Below, piece by piece: positions 51,747 through 61,911 of a stretch of DNA of 64,000 bases. The notes under the pieces are model-generated. The model was not told the DNA's origin and searched no databases. It worked only from the letters and a program-made list of their open reading frames with translations. The first letter of the stretch is position 1. Each line of letters starts with the position of its first letter. A program made the translations under genes and the position numbers. The DNA is from JACCZX01 sp963786295 (GTDB lineage: Bacteria; Pseudomonadota; Gammaproteobacteria; Burkholderiales; Burkholderiaceae_F). The DNA is taken from assembly GCA_963786295.1 (NCBI GenBank), contig CAWAYV010000006.1:62001-126000 (forward strand), in the 5' to 3' direction.

Positions 51747-52583
51747 ATGAAGCCCGTCCGCAAGGCAGTCTTTCCGGTCGCAGGACTCGGCACGCGGTTC
51801 CTGCCGGCCACCAAGGCGATGCCGAAGGAGATGTTACCGATCGTCGACAAGCCTTTGATTCAGTACGCCGTCGAGGAAGCCGCCGCTGCCGGCATCACGC
51901 TGATGATATTCATCACCGGACGCAGCAAACGTTCGATTGCAGATCATTTTGATCGCGCGCCGGAGCTCGAAGCCGAGCTTGCGGCGAAAGGCAAGTTCGA
52001 GTTGCTCGAAGTAGTGCGAAATATTTCGCCGGAGACGGAAAGCTACGTCTACATCCGCCAACCCGAACCGCTCGGATTGGGGCATGCAGTCCTGTGCGCA
52101 GAAGCGGTCGTCGGTGATGAGCCATTCGCCGTCATTCTTGCCGATGATCTAATCGACGCCGAGCAATCGGCGATCGGGCAGCTGGTCGATGCACGCAGCG
52201 CACGCGGCGGCGGCAACATTCTGGCGGTAGAAGACGTGCCGAGCGCTGAAACCGAAAAGTACGGAATCGTCAGCAGTGAACCGATCGACAGCCGCACGTC
52301 GCGGGTGTCGCACATCGTCGAGAAGCCGAAGCCTGATCAGGCGCCATCAACGCTGGCGGTGGTCGGTCGCTACGTGCTCGAACCCAAGATATTCGAGCAC
52401 CTGCGATCAATTCCGCGCGGCGCCGGCGGCGAGATTCAGCTGACCGATGCAATCGCAGGCATGTTGTCCTCCGAAGCGGCATTCGCGTATCGCTACCGAG
52501 GGCGGCGATTCGACTGCGGGTCGAAAGAGGGATTCCTTGCTGCGACGCTGCACTTCGCGAGAAAGTCCGGTTACGCCGTTTAG
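51747..52583 (+). CDS. galU: UTP-glucose-1-phosphate uridylyltransferase
   Basis: A 278-residue nucleotidyltransferase with the activated-sugar signature GLGTRFLPATKAMPKEMLPI, then EPLGLGHAVLCAE, and the C-terminal RRFDCGSKEGFL. GGAG lies before ATG 51747. It makes UDP-glucose, a precursor for LPS core and capsule, which fits the convergent polysaccharide operon. The stop overlaps the wecA-like stop by 4 bases. Confidence 0.96.
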   Translation: MKPVRKAVFPVAGLGTRFLPATKAMPKEMLPIVDKPLIQYAVEEAAAAGITLMIFITGRSKRSIADHFDRAPELEAELAAKGKFELLEVVRNISPETESYVYIRQPEPLGLGHAVLCAEAVVGDEPFAVILADDLIDAEQSAIGQLVDARSARGGGNILAVEDVPSAETEKYGIVSSEPIDSRTSRVSHIVEKPKPDQAPSTLAVVGRYVLEPKIFEHLRSIPRGAGGEIQLTDAIAGMLSSEAAFAYRYRGRRFDCGSKEGFLAATLHFARKSGYAV

Positions 52584-53675
52584 CCGGATCCATTTGGTTC
52601 GTCATCATCTATCGCGCGCGCACGCAATCGATACAGTCTGAACGGCATGAAAAAAAATGCGAAGTAGACCGCGCACACAGCGAGAAACGACCAAAAGATC
52701 CACCAATCGGGAACGTCTAGCCGCCATAAAGCCGTGCCGACCGCGGCCATAAGAGCGTTGGCTGCGACCAACAATGCCAACACCGCGCGCGGTGAATAGC
52801 CGCGCCGCATCAGGATGTGATGAATGTGGTCTCGGTCTGGCGACATCGGACTGCGGCGCCGCGCCAGGCGCCTCACAGTCACCGTGAAGACGTCCATCAA
52901 GAGAAGTCCTAACACCCACAGCATCGTTGGCGTCGGAACATTGTTCATATTTTGCTGAGTCAGCGAAACCGAGAACCACGCGATAGCGAAGCCAAGCACC
53001 ATGCTGCCGGCGTCGCCCATGAAGGTGCGATGCTCGCCCACGCAAAGGCCACGGCAGATTGAAAAATAGAAAGCCGACCACTGCACCGGCCAGCACGATA
53101 ATGATCTTCGCCGCGTTGAGATCGCCGATGACAAGCGCAAACATCGCGAAGAACGCCAGCATGACAAGCGCGAGGCTGCCTGCCAAACCATCCAGCCCAT
53201 CGAACATATTGATGGCGTTGATGACCGCGACCGTCGCAAAGACCGTCAGCGGAATGCCCCACAGACGCGTGTTGATCGGATCGGTGGCAAACAAGTTTCC
53301 GAGGTTGATCAGAAAATTGGCACCGCCCGACGTCATCAGCACGGCGACGAAAACCTGGACCAGCATTTTCGTGCCCGCTGATACTTCGCCGAGATCGTCC
53401 AGCAATCCTGTCGTCGCGAGTATCACGGCGCCGACAAAGAACGCTGCGTATTGGCCGAATGCCGAAAACGATGCAGCAAGCGCAACCAGCATGGCTGACG
53501 TGATCGCTACTCCCCCCGTCACCGCTACCGGCGCCGCGTGCCGCTTGCGCCCTCCAGGTACATCGACCAATTGCCAGCGTTCCGCCGGCCGCCGCAGCAT
53601 CAGGATCAGCAATGCAGTGACGAAGGCGGCGAATACGGCTTGCGCCAGATAGGTGAGTGGCAGGTGAGTGAACAT
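52580..53675 (-). CDS. WecA/MraY-type undecaprenyl-phosphate sugar-1-phosphate transferase, frameshifted near 53038
   Basis: The last gene of the polysaccharide operon. The N-terminal part (RPAERWQLVDVPGGRKRHAA; TTGLLDDLGEVS; NAINMFDGLDGLAGSLAL) carries the DD and NxxNxxDGxDGLA motifs of polyprenyl-phosphate GlcNAc-1-phosphate transferases. After removing one C from CCC at 53037-53039, GEHRTFMGDAGSMVLGF and RRSPMSPDRDHIHHILMRRG (the HIHH motif) follow in frame. The restored protein has about 364 residues and about ten helices. It starts glycan synthesis by moving a sugar phosphate onto undecaprenyl phosphate. Confidence 0.87.
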
Positions 53676-53681
53676 GCTGAA

Positions 53682-54833
53682 TTATCCCGCGCGGGGCGGT
53701 GGACGCGGGCCCATCAGCACGCGGTGATAGACAGCGACCGTTTTCTGCACCATCTGCTCAACCGAAAATAATTCGCTCACGCGTCGGTTGCCGGCTGCTC
53801 CCAAGCGGGCGCGCAACGCGCTGTCAGCGATTAACGAGCGCAACGCGGTCGCCAGTGCATTCACGTCGCCGGGCGGTACCAGTAGTCCTGTTTCGCCATC
53901 GAGCGTGACGAACTCGACGCCGGTTCCGAGCCGCGTCGTAACGACGGGCTTACGGCAATACATCGCTTCAAGCTGCACTAATCCGAATTGCTCCGAGCGT
54001 GCGACCGACGGCATGCAAAAAACATCACAAGCTTCGTAATAGGCGCTCAGTAGATGGTCAGGAATAAAGCCGACGAATTTGACTCTATCGGCCAGCGCGA
54101 GGTCAACCGCAAGCTGCGTCAGTGAAGCGGTGAGTGGTCCGCGTCCGCCGATCCATAGGCTGGCGTCGACGCCTTTCATGGCGCGAATGAGAACATCGAA
54201 ACCCTTGTAGTAGACGTGGCGGCCCAGCGCGAAAATCACTGGTCGGCCTGCGCGCTCGGTCAGCAGCTCATCCAACTTGCGGCGCGACTCATCAGACGGG
54301 CCAAGCACGGCTGGGTCAAAGCCATATGGAATCACTTCGCGAATCTGACCCGGCTTGCCCACCGGAATCTGCAACGACGTCGAGAAATGCTGTGGGGTCG
54401 CGCCGATCAACGCATCGGCGTCACGAACAAATGACTGCAAGAATGGCGAGTAAAGCGACAGCGCCCACTGTTGCTTGACGATATCGCTGTGCCAGGAAAT
54501 CACCCGCCGCACACTGCGCGGCAATGCCAAAGCTGTCAAATGTCCGAGCGGATCGGGAAAGTGCAGATGAACAAGGTCGAATCCGTATTGCCGATGCAAG
54601 CGGCGAGCGACCGCCGGCATCGTCGGGGCCAACGCAACACTGGCGATCGATCCGTAGTTTGCCACCCGAGTCGTGCTGTAACCATTGCGTCGATGCTCAT
54701 CTGTAAAGCCGCGATCATGGGCAACGAGATTGACAACCTCTATCTCGGAAGGCATGCCGCGTAACAACGTGCGCAAATACCGCTCGATGCCGCCGACATC
54801 GCCGTCATACTTGCCCAGGTGAAGGATCTTCAA
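53682..54833 (-). CDS. Glycosyltransferase family 4
   Basis: A GT-B fold glycosyltransferase of about 383 residues. The N-terminal domain begins LKILHLGKYDGDVGGIERYL. The nucleotide-sugar-binding half has PVIFALGRHVYYKGFDVLIR, CDVFCMPSVARSEQFGLVQLEA with the catalytic E-x7-E, and TRLGTGVEFVTLDGETGLLV. TTG 54833 overlaps the preceding stop by 4 bases like other junctions in this operon; ATG 54887 would give 18 more residues and a 58-base overlap. Donor and acceptor sugars are unknown. Confidence 0.87.
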   Translation of the reverse strand: MKILHLGKYDGDVGGIERYLRTLLRGMPSEIEVVNLVAHDRGFTDEHRRNGYSTTRVANYGSIASVALAPTMPAVARRLHRQYGFDLVHLHFPDPLGHLTALALPRSVRRVISWHSDIVKQQWALSLYSPFLQSFVRDADALIGATPQHFSTSLQIPVGKPGQIREVIPYGFDPAVLGPSDESRRKLDELLTERAGRPVIFALGRHVYYKGFDVLIRAMKGVDASLWIGGRGPLTASLTQLAVDLALADRVKFVGFIPDHLLSAYYEACDVFCMPSVARSEQFGLVQLEAMYCRKPVVTTRLGTGVEFVTLDGETGLLVPPGDVNALATALRSLIADSALRARLGAAGNRRVSELFSVEQMVQKTVAVYHRVLMGPRPPPRAG

Positions 54834-55966
54834 GCGGCCAGGGTGTTCTTGTAAACGGTTAACGTTTCGCGTGCGCAACGATCCCATGAAAATTGCGCAG
54901 CTCGTTGCAGCGACGCCGCCGAGCGTTCGCGCCTGAACTGCGGATCTTCAACCAAGCGACGCATCGCGAGACTTAAAGCGTCGACGTTGTGCGGATCGTG
55001 CAGCACCGCCGCAGGGCCGCCAACCTCCGGCAATGAGGACGCGTTCGACATGATGACCGGCGCGCCACAAGCCATCGCCTCCAGCGGAGGGAGCCCGAAA
55101 CCTTCATAGATCGACGGATAGAGCAGCGCGCAGGCTCCGGAGTAAAGATCGGCCAAGTCTTCGTCGGCGACGTAACCCGGCGTGACAAGTTCGCCGCGAA
55201 CCGCCGGCAACTTCATTTCGTGCTCAAGGCGCGAAGTAAGCCACCCATGCATTCCGACCAGCACCAGCGGGAAGCGACGCCGCAGCGGTTCTGGTAACAG
55301 CGCATGCGCACGCAGGGCAATTTCGACGTTCTTGCGCGGCTCTAATGTGCCGACACACAGAAAGTACGATCCATCGCGCACGCCGTTGCGTTCAAGCGTC
55401 GCCCGACGCTGCTCCGGCGTTCGAGGCCAAAAAATATCGCGAGAAGCCAATGGCGTTGTCGTCACCTTGGACGGCCGCACTCCGTAGTGGTCGATGACCT
55501 CCGATCGCACAAATTCGGAGTCAACCAGAATATGAGTCGCTCGCTCGATGGCAAGCGGCAATAGCTTGTTGATGATTCGAACGCGTGCCACCGGGTGAGT
55601 ATCAGGAAACCTCACCCACGATAGATCGTGCACCGTTATGACAGTCCGCCCCTCGAAGCGAAAGGGTAGAAAGCTCGGCTCGTGATACAGCTCAGGTCGA
55701 AATCGTTTGATTCCAAGCGTGAAATAGCGCTGCTGAACCGCCCGGCTGAGTTCATACGGAAACGGCAGCCATCGTTTGACCAGCGGCTTGAGAAACTCCA
55801 TGCGTCTTGAGGGAGTCGCCTTCAAGTCTCGGCTCCACGCATTGGCGTAAAAAAATTCCAGATCGACTTCATTTAAGGCGCGCAGCGCACTACCGAGATT
55901 CAGCGTGTACTGGCCGATGCCGGTTAGCGGCGACAACAGCTGAGACGCGTTGAACGCTACCTTCAC
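54830..55966 (-). CDS. Glycosyltransferase family 4
   Basis: A 378-residue GT-B protein. It starts MKVAFNASQLLSPLTGIGQY, and the C-terminal half has SYFLCVGTLEPRKNVEIALR, LYPSIYEGFGLPPLEAMACG and GAPVIMSNASSLPEVGGPAA. This is a typical retaining mannosyl/glucosyl-like GT4. It lies 3 bases after the next upstream gene in the operon. The sugar specificity cannot be read from sequence. Confidence 0.92.
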   Translation of the reverse strand: MKVAFNASQLLSPLTGIGQYTLNLGSALRALNEVDLEFFYANAWSRDLKATPSRRMEFLKPLVKRWLPFPYELSRAVQQRYFTLGIKRFRPELYHEPSFLPFRFEGRTVITVHDLSWVRFPDTHPVARVRIINKLLPLAIERATHILVDSEFVRSEVIDHYGVRPSKVTTTPLASRDIFWPRTPEQRRATLERNGVRDGSYFLCVGTLEPRKNVEIALRAHALLPEPLRRRFPLVLVGMHGWLTSRLEHEMKLPAVRGELVTPGYVADEDLADLYSGACALLYPSIYEGFGLPPLEAMACGAPVIMSNASSLPEVGGPAAVLHDPHNVDALSLAMRRLVEDPQFRRERSAASLQRAAQFSWDRCARETLTVYKNTLAA

Positions 55967-55969
55967 AGT

Positions 55970-57106
55970 CTATCGGGACGCCAGCATTTCGCGAATGCGC
56001 TGTAACTCGCTAGATAACGCATGGCTGGCGGCCGCTGGACTCATCTGGCTACGGACGAACTCCTGTCCGCGCGTTGCAATTTGCTCGCGAAAAACGGAAT
56101 CACGAGCAATTTTCTGCATCGATTGCGCGGCGTGATCGACATCGGGCTCCGCCCACTGTTGACCATCCGCATGTGGATACGCGCCCGGTGGAATGTCAAC
56201 CAGGCGGTAGTTAACCAGACAGCTATTGCTCTCGTTCATGAACTGCAGATTGCCCGAATACCCGGTGCCGATCACCGGCTTGCCCAAGTACATCGACTCG
56301 GCAAGGCCCAAACCCAGGCCTTCGGCGCGATGCAGCGATACATAGCTATCGCACACGGATTGCAGGCCCCACATCGCGTCACGCGGCAAATTGGCATCGA
56401 TCAGAACAATGCGAGGATCGTTTGCACACGCAGTCTGTAATGCAGCAAAGCGTTCGGGTGCGCGCTCGGCGCCGATCGACTTGAGAACCAGACTCACACT
56501 TCGGTCCGAACGAGATGGAAACGCGCGCTGAAATGCCTGCAGCACGCTTTCCGGGTTTTTTCGATCGACGTAGGAAAAGAAATCGAAGCTGAACAGAAAA
56601 ATGAACGGCTCAGCTGGAAGCCCAAACTCTGTGCGGTCAAAGCGTCGCGGCAACACGATCTGTATCGGATAAGGAACAATTCGCACCGGCTTGTCGACTG
56701 CTGCTTCCTTTACGGCGTCGTGCACGTGGCGACTCGCCACCCATATCTCGTCGACCAGCGCCAGAGAACGTGCCCAGGCGGCCTCAGGGAAACGTGCGAG
56801 CTCCCAGAACCAGTAGCCGACGTTGTAGTGGCCGCGCAGCACGGAAGAACCGAATGTGTCGAACAAGATCGGAGTCTGATCTGCATTCACGAAACAAAGG
56901 TTGGCTTGGTAGTGCGGTCGCGCCGAGAGGTGCTGGTCAAAGCTGCGATCGGCGACTCGTTCAGCGACACCCGCGTCAAAGTTGAGCAGCGCGGTTGGCG
57001 GTCCATGCTCGCGCGCGGCGGCGGCAAAGGCCCGAGCGCACTCGCCAATGCTGAATTCCCCGCGAAAGTAGCCGATCAAATTGAAGCCCGCATTGCGATC
57101 GGTCAC
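55970..57106 (-). CDS. Glycosyltransferase family 4-like
   Basis: A 378-residue GT-B protein starting at GTG 57106, which overlaps the preceding stop (GTGA). The N-terminal part (GFNLIGYFRGEFSIGECARA) and C-terminal part (YVSLHRAEGLGLGLAESMYL; GKPVIGTGYSGNLQFM) fit the GT4 group in which E-G-x-G-L-x-x-x-E forms the donor site. It is the third GT4 in a row, suggesting a repeat unit or core with several residues. Confidence 0.88.
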   Translation of the reverse strand: MTDRNAGFNLIGYFRGEFSIGECARAFAAAAREHGPPTALLNFDAGVAERVADRSFDQHLSARPHYQANLCFVNADQTPILFDTFGSSVLRGHYNVGYWFWELARFPEAAWARSLALVDEIWVASRHVHDAVKEAAVDKPVRIVPYPIQIVLPRRFDRTEFGLPAEPFIFLFSFDFFSYVDRKNPESVLQAFQRAFPSRSDRSVSLVLKSIGAERAPERFAALQTACANDPRIVLIDANLPRDAMWGLQSVCDSYVSLHRAEGLGLGLAESMYLGKPVIGTGYSGNLQFMNESNSCLVNYRLVDIPPGAYPHADGQQWAEPDVDHAAQSMQKIARDSVFREQIATRGQEFVRSQMSPAAASHALSSELQRIREMLASR

Positions 57107-58612
57107 TCGAGATTGTGGCGGGCGCAGTTACGCTGAGCGAGCTCCACAACGAAAACCGACTGACCGATCTCAATACGGCTTTGTGCAAGGGTTCTTGCAT
57201 CGAGGCCGGAATTCGATAGTAGAGCCGGCGCATTCGCGTACTCCTGCGAACCGAATCGAATGCTCGAAGCGCAACACGCGATGCCGCACCTATCATCGCG
57301 TCGGTATAACGACTCGAAATCGCTCGGACGCCGGTGCCAGGCAGTTGCACCGAGGGCGCTGGACGACCGGAAGCTCTCCAATTCATGTCTGGCAGCGTCG
57401 ATATGCGCTCTGTCCAACACCGACCACGCGCTGTCCAACAGCCACGAACCAAGCCAACAGCGCTTCGCGACCCGCCTCGTTCGACAGGTCGAACGAATCG
57501 CGAAGCAGGTCACGGCGACGCCAAACTTCGTGCAGCAGCATCGAGATTCGGGGAGCCGCCTTCGATAGTTGATCGGTCGGCTTATCGAAGGCGGCAGCGT
57601 CGATCGCGAACGGATCGCGCGCGGGATGCGGCGTGCCGATATCAAAGCGGCGGCGAAACACTTGCCGCATCTCAGGCACGATGGCGGTGCCATTTTTCAT
57701 GGTGCCGAATGCATACGGCGCCTTTGCGAAACGGTCGTAACCGTTCGCAAGCAGTTCATTGATGTAGCCGCGAAATACTGGCGCGAACGCGCCGAGGTCT
57801 GCTTCCGAGAAACGGGTCTGATGCTTCGAGAAAACCACCGGGTCGTGCGGATCGATTCCGGAGAAATGAAAGAACGCGATCGGCTCACCGCCGGCCGTAT
57901 ATTGATCGCCGACCTTAGCGAGCGGCCGGTGCAACAGGTTCCAGTAGGCGACGTTGTAACCCGAATGCCGCAGCACCCGAACGTCAGGAAACAAGCCCGG
58001 CGCCAGGTCAATCCATTTCTGATCGGTGAACAGCCCCGCTTCGGGGTCGACAAACGCGCCGAACTCCAACCGCCGCGCCCACCAGTCGAGCATCTGCTTG
58101 CGAAACGGATGGTCGGCGATCGCCACAAAACCGCAGTTGTAGACGCCGGCGCGCATGATTGACAGCTCGGAAGGTGTCTTGTCGTCGTGCAGCGGCGCGG
58201 TCAGGTGAGGCGTGAGCACCGCGAGTGCGCCGCGCTCGAAAAGTTCTTCCACCGCGCTTAGGGGCCGAAAAAACTGGATGTCGGGGTCGATGTACATCAC
58301 CCCGTCTTTTGCTGAAGGAATGTGCTCGAAAATCCACCGAAACACATACGGTTTTACCGCAGTGTTCAATTCCATCACACCGTAGCGGAAGAAGAAGTGC
58401 TCGGCGTGAGGCAAAGCGAGCGATCGCACCGGCAACACCCGGCAACGACTACCTAACTCCTCCTGCGCAACAGCCGGATCGTCGACGATGCACAGGACAA
58501 GTTCGGAGTCTGGATAGAACCTGCGTATCGACGCGAACAGAGTCTTCGCGTAAGCGAGGTAGTTGGTCGAGACGATCGAAAAGAAGACCGGCGTTCGGCC
58601 TTTGTGAATCAT
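57103..58612 (-). CDS. GT-A type glycosyltransferase-like protein, frameshifted near 57445
   Basis: The first 400 residues (TPVFFSIVSTNYLAYAKTLF; YGVMELNTAVKPYVFRWIFE; MYIDPDIQFFRPLS with a DxD-type DPD; NVAYWNLLHRPL) resemble GT8-like enzymes. The frame stops at 57383. One extra base near 57445 shifts it to ...WLLDSAWSVLDRAHIDAAR, which continues to a TGA at 57103-57105 that overlaps the next GTG. The restored protein has about 502 residues. The second frame beyond 57305 is ambiguous, because a third frame is also open. It starts 28 bases after the methyltransferase stop. Confidence 0.72.
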
Positions 58613-58640
58613 TGGGTAAACCGCTTAACCGAGGGGACGC

Positions 58641-59273
58641 TTACTTGATCGCACGCAGCGTGAAATCCACTTGCAGCATCGGGTACAAGAACGCGTATCG
58701 CTCTTCATATTTGTCTTTGTGCTTATTGGCCCACGCGGTTAGCCATCGAGCGATGCCGGTTCGATGCCCGAGCGCACCACGATCGTATTCGCACTCGACG
58801 AGTTCGAAAGCGGCCTTCGTGTAGCCGTAACGGTAAAACGGGCGATCGGGACAGAAGTAATCGAACGAACGAGACGTCAGAGCACGTTTGTGCGTTGGAT
58901 CGGTATAAAAATGAACACTGCTCATGAAAGGGCCAGAAATCTCGATCGTTGCGCCGGGGCTGGCGATGCGCCAGATCTCTTCAACGGTCTTCACAAAATT
59001 CTCGACATGCTCAAGCACGTCGAAACAGATGATCCGGTCCCAACTGTTATCGCTGAATGGATAGGGGTAAACATTCAGGTCATGGATCAAATCGGCTTGC
59101 GATCCGGCAATGATATCGACTCCGAATGCGCCGGGCCTCTTGTTGAATCCACAGCCGAGTTCCAGCACGCGCTCCTGCTTGACGGAACTGACCGCGGACT
59201 CGTGCGCACGAGGCGGCAGAGCTGTGACCAGCGGAGGTTGTTCAGCAAGGCGGGCGATATCCATCGGGCTCAT
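58641..59273 (-). CDS. Class I SAM-dependent methyltransferase
   Basis: A 210-residue protein with a SAM-binding motif I (RVLELGCGFNKRPGAFGVDI), an acidic second motif and IICFDVLEHVENFVKTVEEI. It resembles Methyltransf_11 enzymes found in polysaccharide clusters that methylate sugars. The ATG overlaps the flippase stop (ATGA). The target may be a glycan residue. Confidence 0.85.
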   Translation of the reverse strand: MSPMDIARLAEQPPLVTALPPRAHESAVSSVKQERVLELGCGFNKRPGAFGVDIIAGSQADLIHDLNVYPYPFSDNSWDRIICFDVLEHVENFVKTVEEIWRIASPGATIEISGPFMSSVHFYTDPTHKRALTSRSFDYFCPDRPFYRYGYTKAAFELVECEYDRGALGHRTGIARWLTAWANKHKDKYEERYAFLYPMLQVDFTLRAIK

Positions 59274-60835
59274 CGCTGGTGCGGCCCTCGGCGCATGTGC
59301 TGCATGCGTAGCCGCGAGGCTATTGAATGTATCAGACGTCGTTCTTCAGCAGTGACCGTCCGAGTGATCCAGCGAATAGCGATGAACATCGCCAGGCTGG
59401 CTGTTCCTGCTAGCACAAATGCTCCCCAATTCGTCACATACGGCACGGCGGACACTAACAGGAGTGCCTGCGCCGTCATGCCGCCCAGTAATCCCATCCA
59501 GAAGCGCGCCCGGCCTGGCGTCTGGATCACTCGCAATTGCCGGCGCACTAGCAGAAGAAAAATCAGCGCGGTGGACATCGCGGTCATATTGGCGACACCT
59601 GCTCCGATTAGCCCGTATGACGGGACCAGCAGCGCCATGGTTCCAAGCAACGTCAGCGCAGTCACCCAGGCGAAAACCGCGGCGAGCCGAGACGTTCCGG
59701 TGCCGGTAATCACGTGCGTTGCCGGTGCACCGATGGCGGCAATGGCGTACCCGACCCACAACAGTTGCAGCAATTCGATCGTTCCGGGCTGCAATGCAGT
59801 CCTGAGCCAGAGAGAAAGAAACGGCGCGGACAGAAAGAGTGCCGGAACCAGAATCGCCGCCATGCTGATAATGGCAACGCGCTGCAACACCTGCAGCAGT
59901 GACGCCACGTCGGCGTTGCGTCCTTCAGCACGCAGGCTCGCCACTGCCGGGAAGGCGAAGCTGGTCAGCGAAGCAATTCCGAACAGCGTCTTGTTAGCGA
60001 GGCCGACGCACAATGCGTAGGTTCCTGCGGCAGCGGGAGAGGCGAGCGCTGAAACGATGACTCGATCCAGCTGAAACGCCAGGACGTTCGATAGCTGAAG
60101 CAACGACAATCCGAACGAAAACCGCGCGTCGGCGCGCACTGCGCGAAAGTCCGCCTTGAAGCGTAGCCCGGCAGGTAATTGCGACCGCGCCAGCCATGCA
60201 CTGATAAAGCCAGTCAAAGCGGTGAGCAAGATAGCTGCTGCAACCATTTCGACGATGGGCCGATCATAGATTGCAAGCATCAGCAGCGTAAGCCAGAGTG
60301 CGATCGTGGTGGCCGTCTGCACGGCCGTAATGAGCGCGAAACGCTGTTGAGCGCGCAAAACGATTCCAGGCAGCGCAAGGACCAACGTAATCGTCGCCCA
60401 CAGTGCACAAAAGCGAAGCAGTGTCGTTCCGTCCTGGCCGACGGTCTTTTCGAAGCCCAATAGCGATGCCAGGGTCGACGCGGCGAGCGCGAGCACGGCA
60501 CCGAGCACCAGTCCGATAGTCGAGAGCGCGATCGAGTAGCCGCCGAGGGTCGCGCCCAGCGTCGGACTCTGAATCTGCAGATCGTCGGCAATGCGGCGGA
60601 CTGCTGCATTCGACATTCCAAAGTCGAAGCTCATCGCGAACGTAGGCGTAATCAGCGCGATCGACAAGATGCCGAAAGCAGACGCGCCCATAGCGCGGTA
60701 CAAGATCGGCATCGCAATCAGCGCGATCAACACCGGAATCGCGAAGCTTGCGAAGCTGGTGAGCGCCTTTCGGCGCAGACTTGGCTGCGAAGGTGCGGGT
60801 GCTACGACGTCCACGCCTGTATCTGCGCTGCGCAA
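59270..60835 (-). CDS. Wzx-like polysaccharide flippase
   Basis: A 521-residue protein with 12-14 predicted transmembrane helices (TSFASFAIPVLIALIAMPIL; FGILSIALITPTFAMSFDFG; LFLSAPFLSLWLRTALQPG). The length and pattern match the MOP-superfamily oligosaccharide flippases, which move lipid-linked repeat units across the inner membrane. It begins directly where hldC stops. No Wzy polymerase or chain-length regulator is visible in the window. Confidence 0.88.
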   Translation of the reverse strand: MRSADTGVDVVAPAPSQPSLRRKALTSFASFAIPVLIALIAMPILYRAMGASAFGILSIALITPTFAMSFDFGMSNAAVRRIADDLQIQSPTLGATLGGYSIALSTIGLVLGAVLALAASTLASLLGFEKTVGQDGTTLLRFCALWATITLVLALPGIVLRAQQRFALITAVQTATTIALWLTLLMLAIYDRPIVEMVAAAILLTALTGFISAWLARSQLPAGLRFKADFRAVRADARFSFGLSLLQLSNVLAFQLDRVIVSALASPAAAGTYALCVGLANKTLFGIASLTSFAFPAVASLRAEGRNADVASLLQVLQRVAIISMAAILVPALFLSAPFLSLWLRTALQPGTIELLQLLWVGYAIAAIGAPATHVITGTGTSRLAAVFAWVTALTLLGTMALLVPSYGLIGAGVANMTAMSTALIFLLLVRRQLRVIQTPGRARFWMGLLGGMTAQALLLVSAVPYVTNWGAFVLAGTASLAMFIAIRWITRTVTAEERRLIHSIASRLRMQHMRRGPHQR

Positions 60836-61318
60836 TCAGCCGCCGCGAACGCGTTGCAACAGGCGCGTAGTGGATCGGTCGTGAATGAAAGGAATAGCAA
60901 TCGCGCGCCCGCCCAACGACCGCGCAAGCTCCGCCTCGGGAATGCGATCGATTGAGTAGTCGCCGCCCTTTACGTAGATGTCGGGTCGGACCGCCTCTAT
61001 TGTCGCCAGCGGTACTTGCGCCGCGAAGATCGTTACCAGATCGACCGACTGCAGTGCAGCGATCACCGCGGCTCGATCGGACTCGGAATTGACCGGCCGG
61101 TCGTCGGCCTTGCCGAGCAGCCTGACCGATGCATCGCTGTTAATCGCAACGATCAACGATGCGCCGAGTGCGCGTGCCTGCGCGAGATAGGTGACGTGGC
61201 CTCTGTGCAGGATGTCAAAGACGCCGTTGGTCAATACGATCGGCCGTGCAAGCTGCTTGATCGCCTCGGCGAGGTGAGATTCGGCGACGATTTTTCGCTC
61301 GAAATCGATCGATGTCAT
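60836..61318 (-). CDS. hldC: D-glycero-beta-D-manno-heptose 1-phosphate adenylyltransferase
   Basis: A 160-residue cytidylyltransferase-like protein with VLTNGVFDILHRGHVTYLAQ (the HxGH nucleotide-binding motif), INSDASVRLLGK and DIYVKGGDYS. It adds AMP to heptose 1-phosphate. In enterics this is the C-terminal half of HldE; here it is a separate gene (also called rfaE2). The ATG overlaps the gmhB stop by 4 bases. Confidence 0.94.
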   Translation of the reverse strand: MTSIDFERKIVAESHLAEAIKQLARPIVLTNGVFDILHRGHVTYLAQARALGASLIVAINSDASVRLLGKADDRPVNSESDRAAVIAALQSVDLVTIFAAQVPLATIEAVRPDIYVKGGDYSIDRIPEAELARSLGGRAIAIPFIHDRSTTRLLQRVRGG

Positions 61319-61911
61319 TCCGCTCTTGCAAGTGCACTGACTGCATCTGCGACCTCAAGGCTGGCCGCCGCTTCCTTGAGATTGATGAACTGTGCCGTCG
61401 ACAACCCTGGCGGCTCGGCTGGCGCGGGGCGGCTTAAGCCGTCGGTTCCCAGCAGATAGCGAAGCGGCACACCGGCGTTGGCTGCGGCTTGCAGATCAGA
61501 CGCGCGATCGCCGAAGAGCACGCTGCGCTGCAAGTCGAGATTCAGTTCGCGCGCCGCGCGTAACAACATGCCGGGAGCGGGCTTGCGACAGTCGCATTCG
61601 AGCCGATAGTGCCCGATCGCTTCGGTCGGATGGTGCGGGCAATGAAACACGCCTTCGATACGGATCGAGCGTTGTTCGAATTGGCGCAGCATCCAACGGT
61701 TAAGGACGTCAAGGTCGGCTTCCGAATAAAGCCCACGTCCGATCCCCGATTGGTTGCTGATGATGACCAGCACGAGACCCAGCCGCTGCAGTGTCGATGT
61801 TCCTTCGAACACGCCGTCGACGAACTCGAATTCCTCTGGCCGGTATACATAGCCACGATCGATATTGATGACACCGTCGCGATCGAGAAAGGCGGCGCGG
61901 CGCAAAGTCAT
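61315..61911 (-). CDS. gmhB: D-glycero-beta-D-manno-heptose 1,7-bisphosphate 7-phosphatase
   Basis: A 198-residue HAD phosphatase with the DxD nucleophile (AAFLDRDGVINIDRGYVYRP), LVIISNQSGIGRG, the zinc loop CPHHPTEA...CDCRKPAPGML and VLFGDRASDLQAAANAGV. It removes the 7-phosphate before adenylylation. The start ATG 61911 overlaps the hldD stop, which favours it over the longer frame from 61935. Confidence 0.95.
   Translation of the reverse strand: MTLRRAAFLDRDGVINIDRGYVYRPEEFEFVDGVFEGTSTLQRLGLVLVIISNQSGIGRGLYSEADLDVLNRWMLRQFEQRSIRIEGVFHCPHHPTEAIGHYRLECDCRKPAPGMLLRAARELNLDLQRSVLFGDRASDLQAAANAGVPLRYLLGTDGLSRPAPAEPPGLSTAQFINLKEAAASLEVADAVSALARAE

Noticed and set aside
56976..57452. An alternative reading of the GT-A-like gene tail in the third minus-strand frame (LYYRIPASMQEPLHKAVLRS)
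   Set aside because: It looks protein-like, but needs extra frameshifts and misses the stop that overlaps the next GTG. One insertion with the second frame is simpler.
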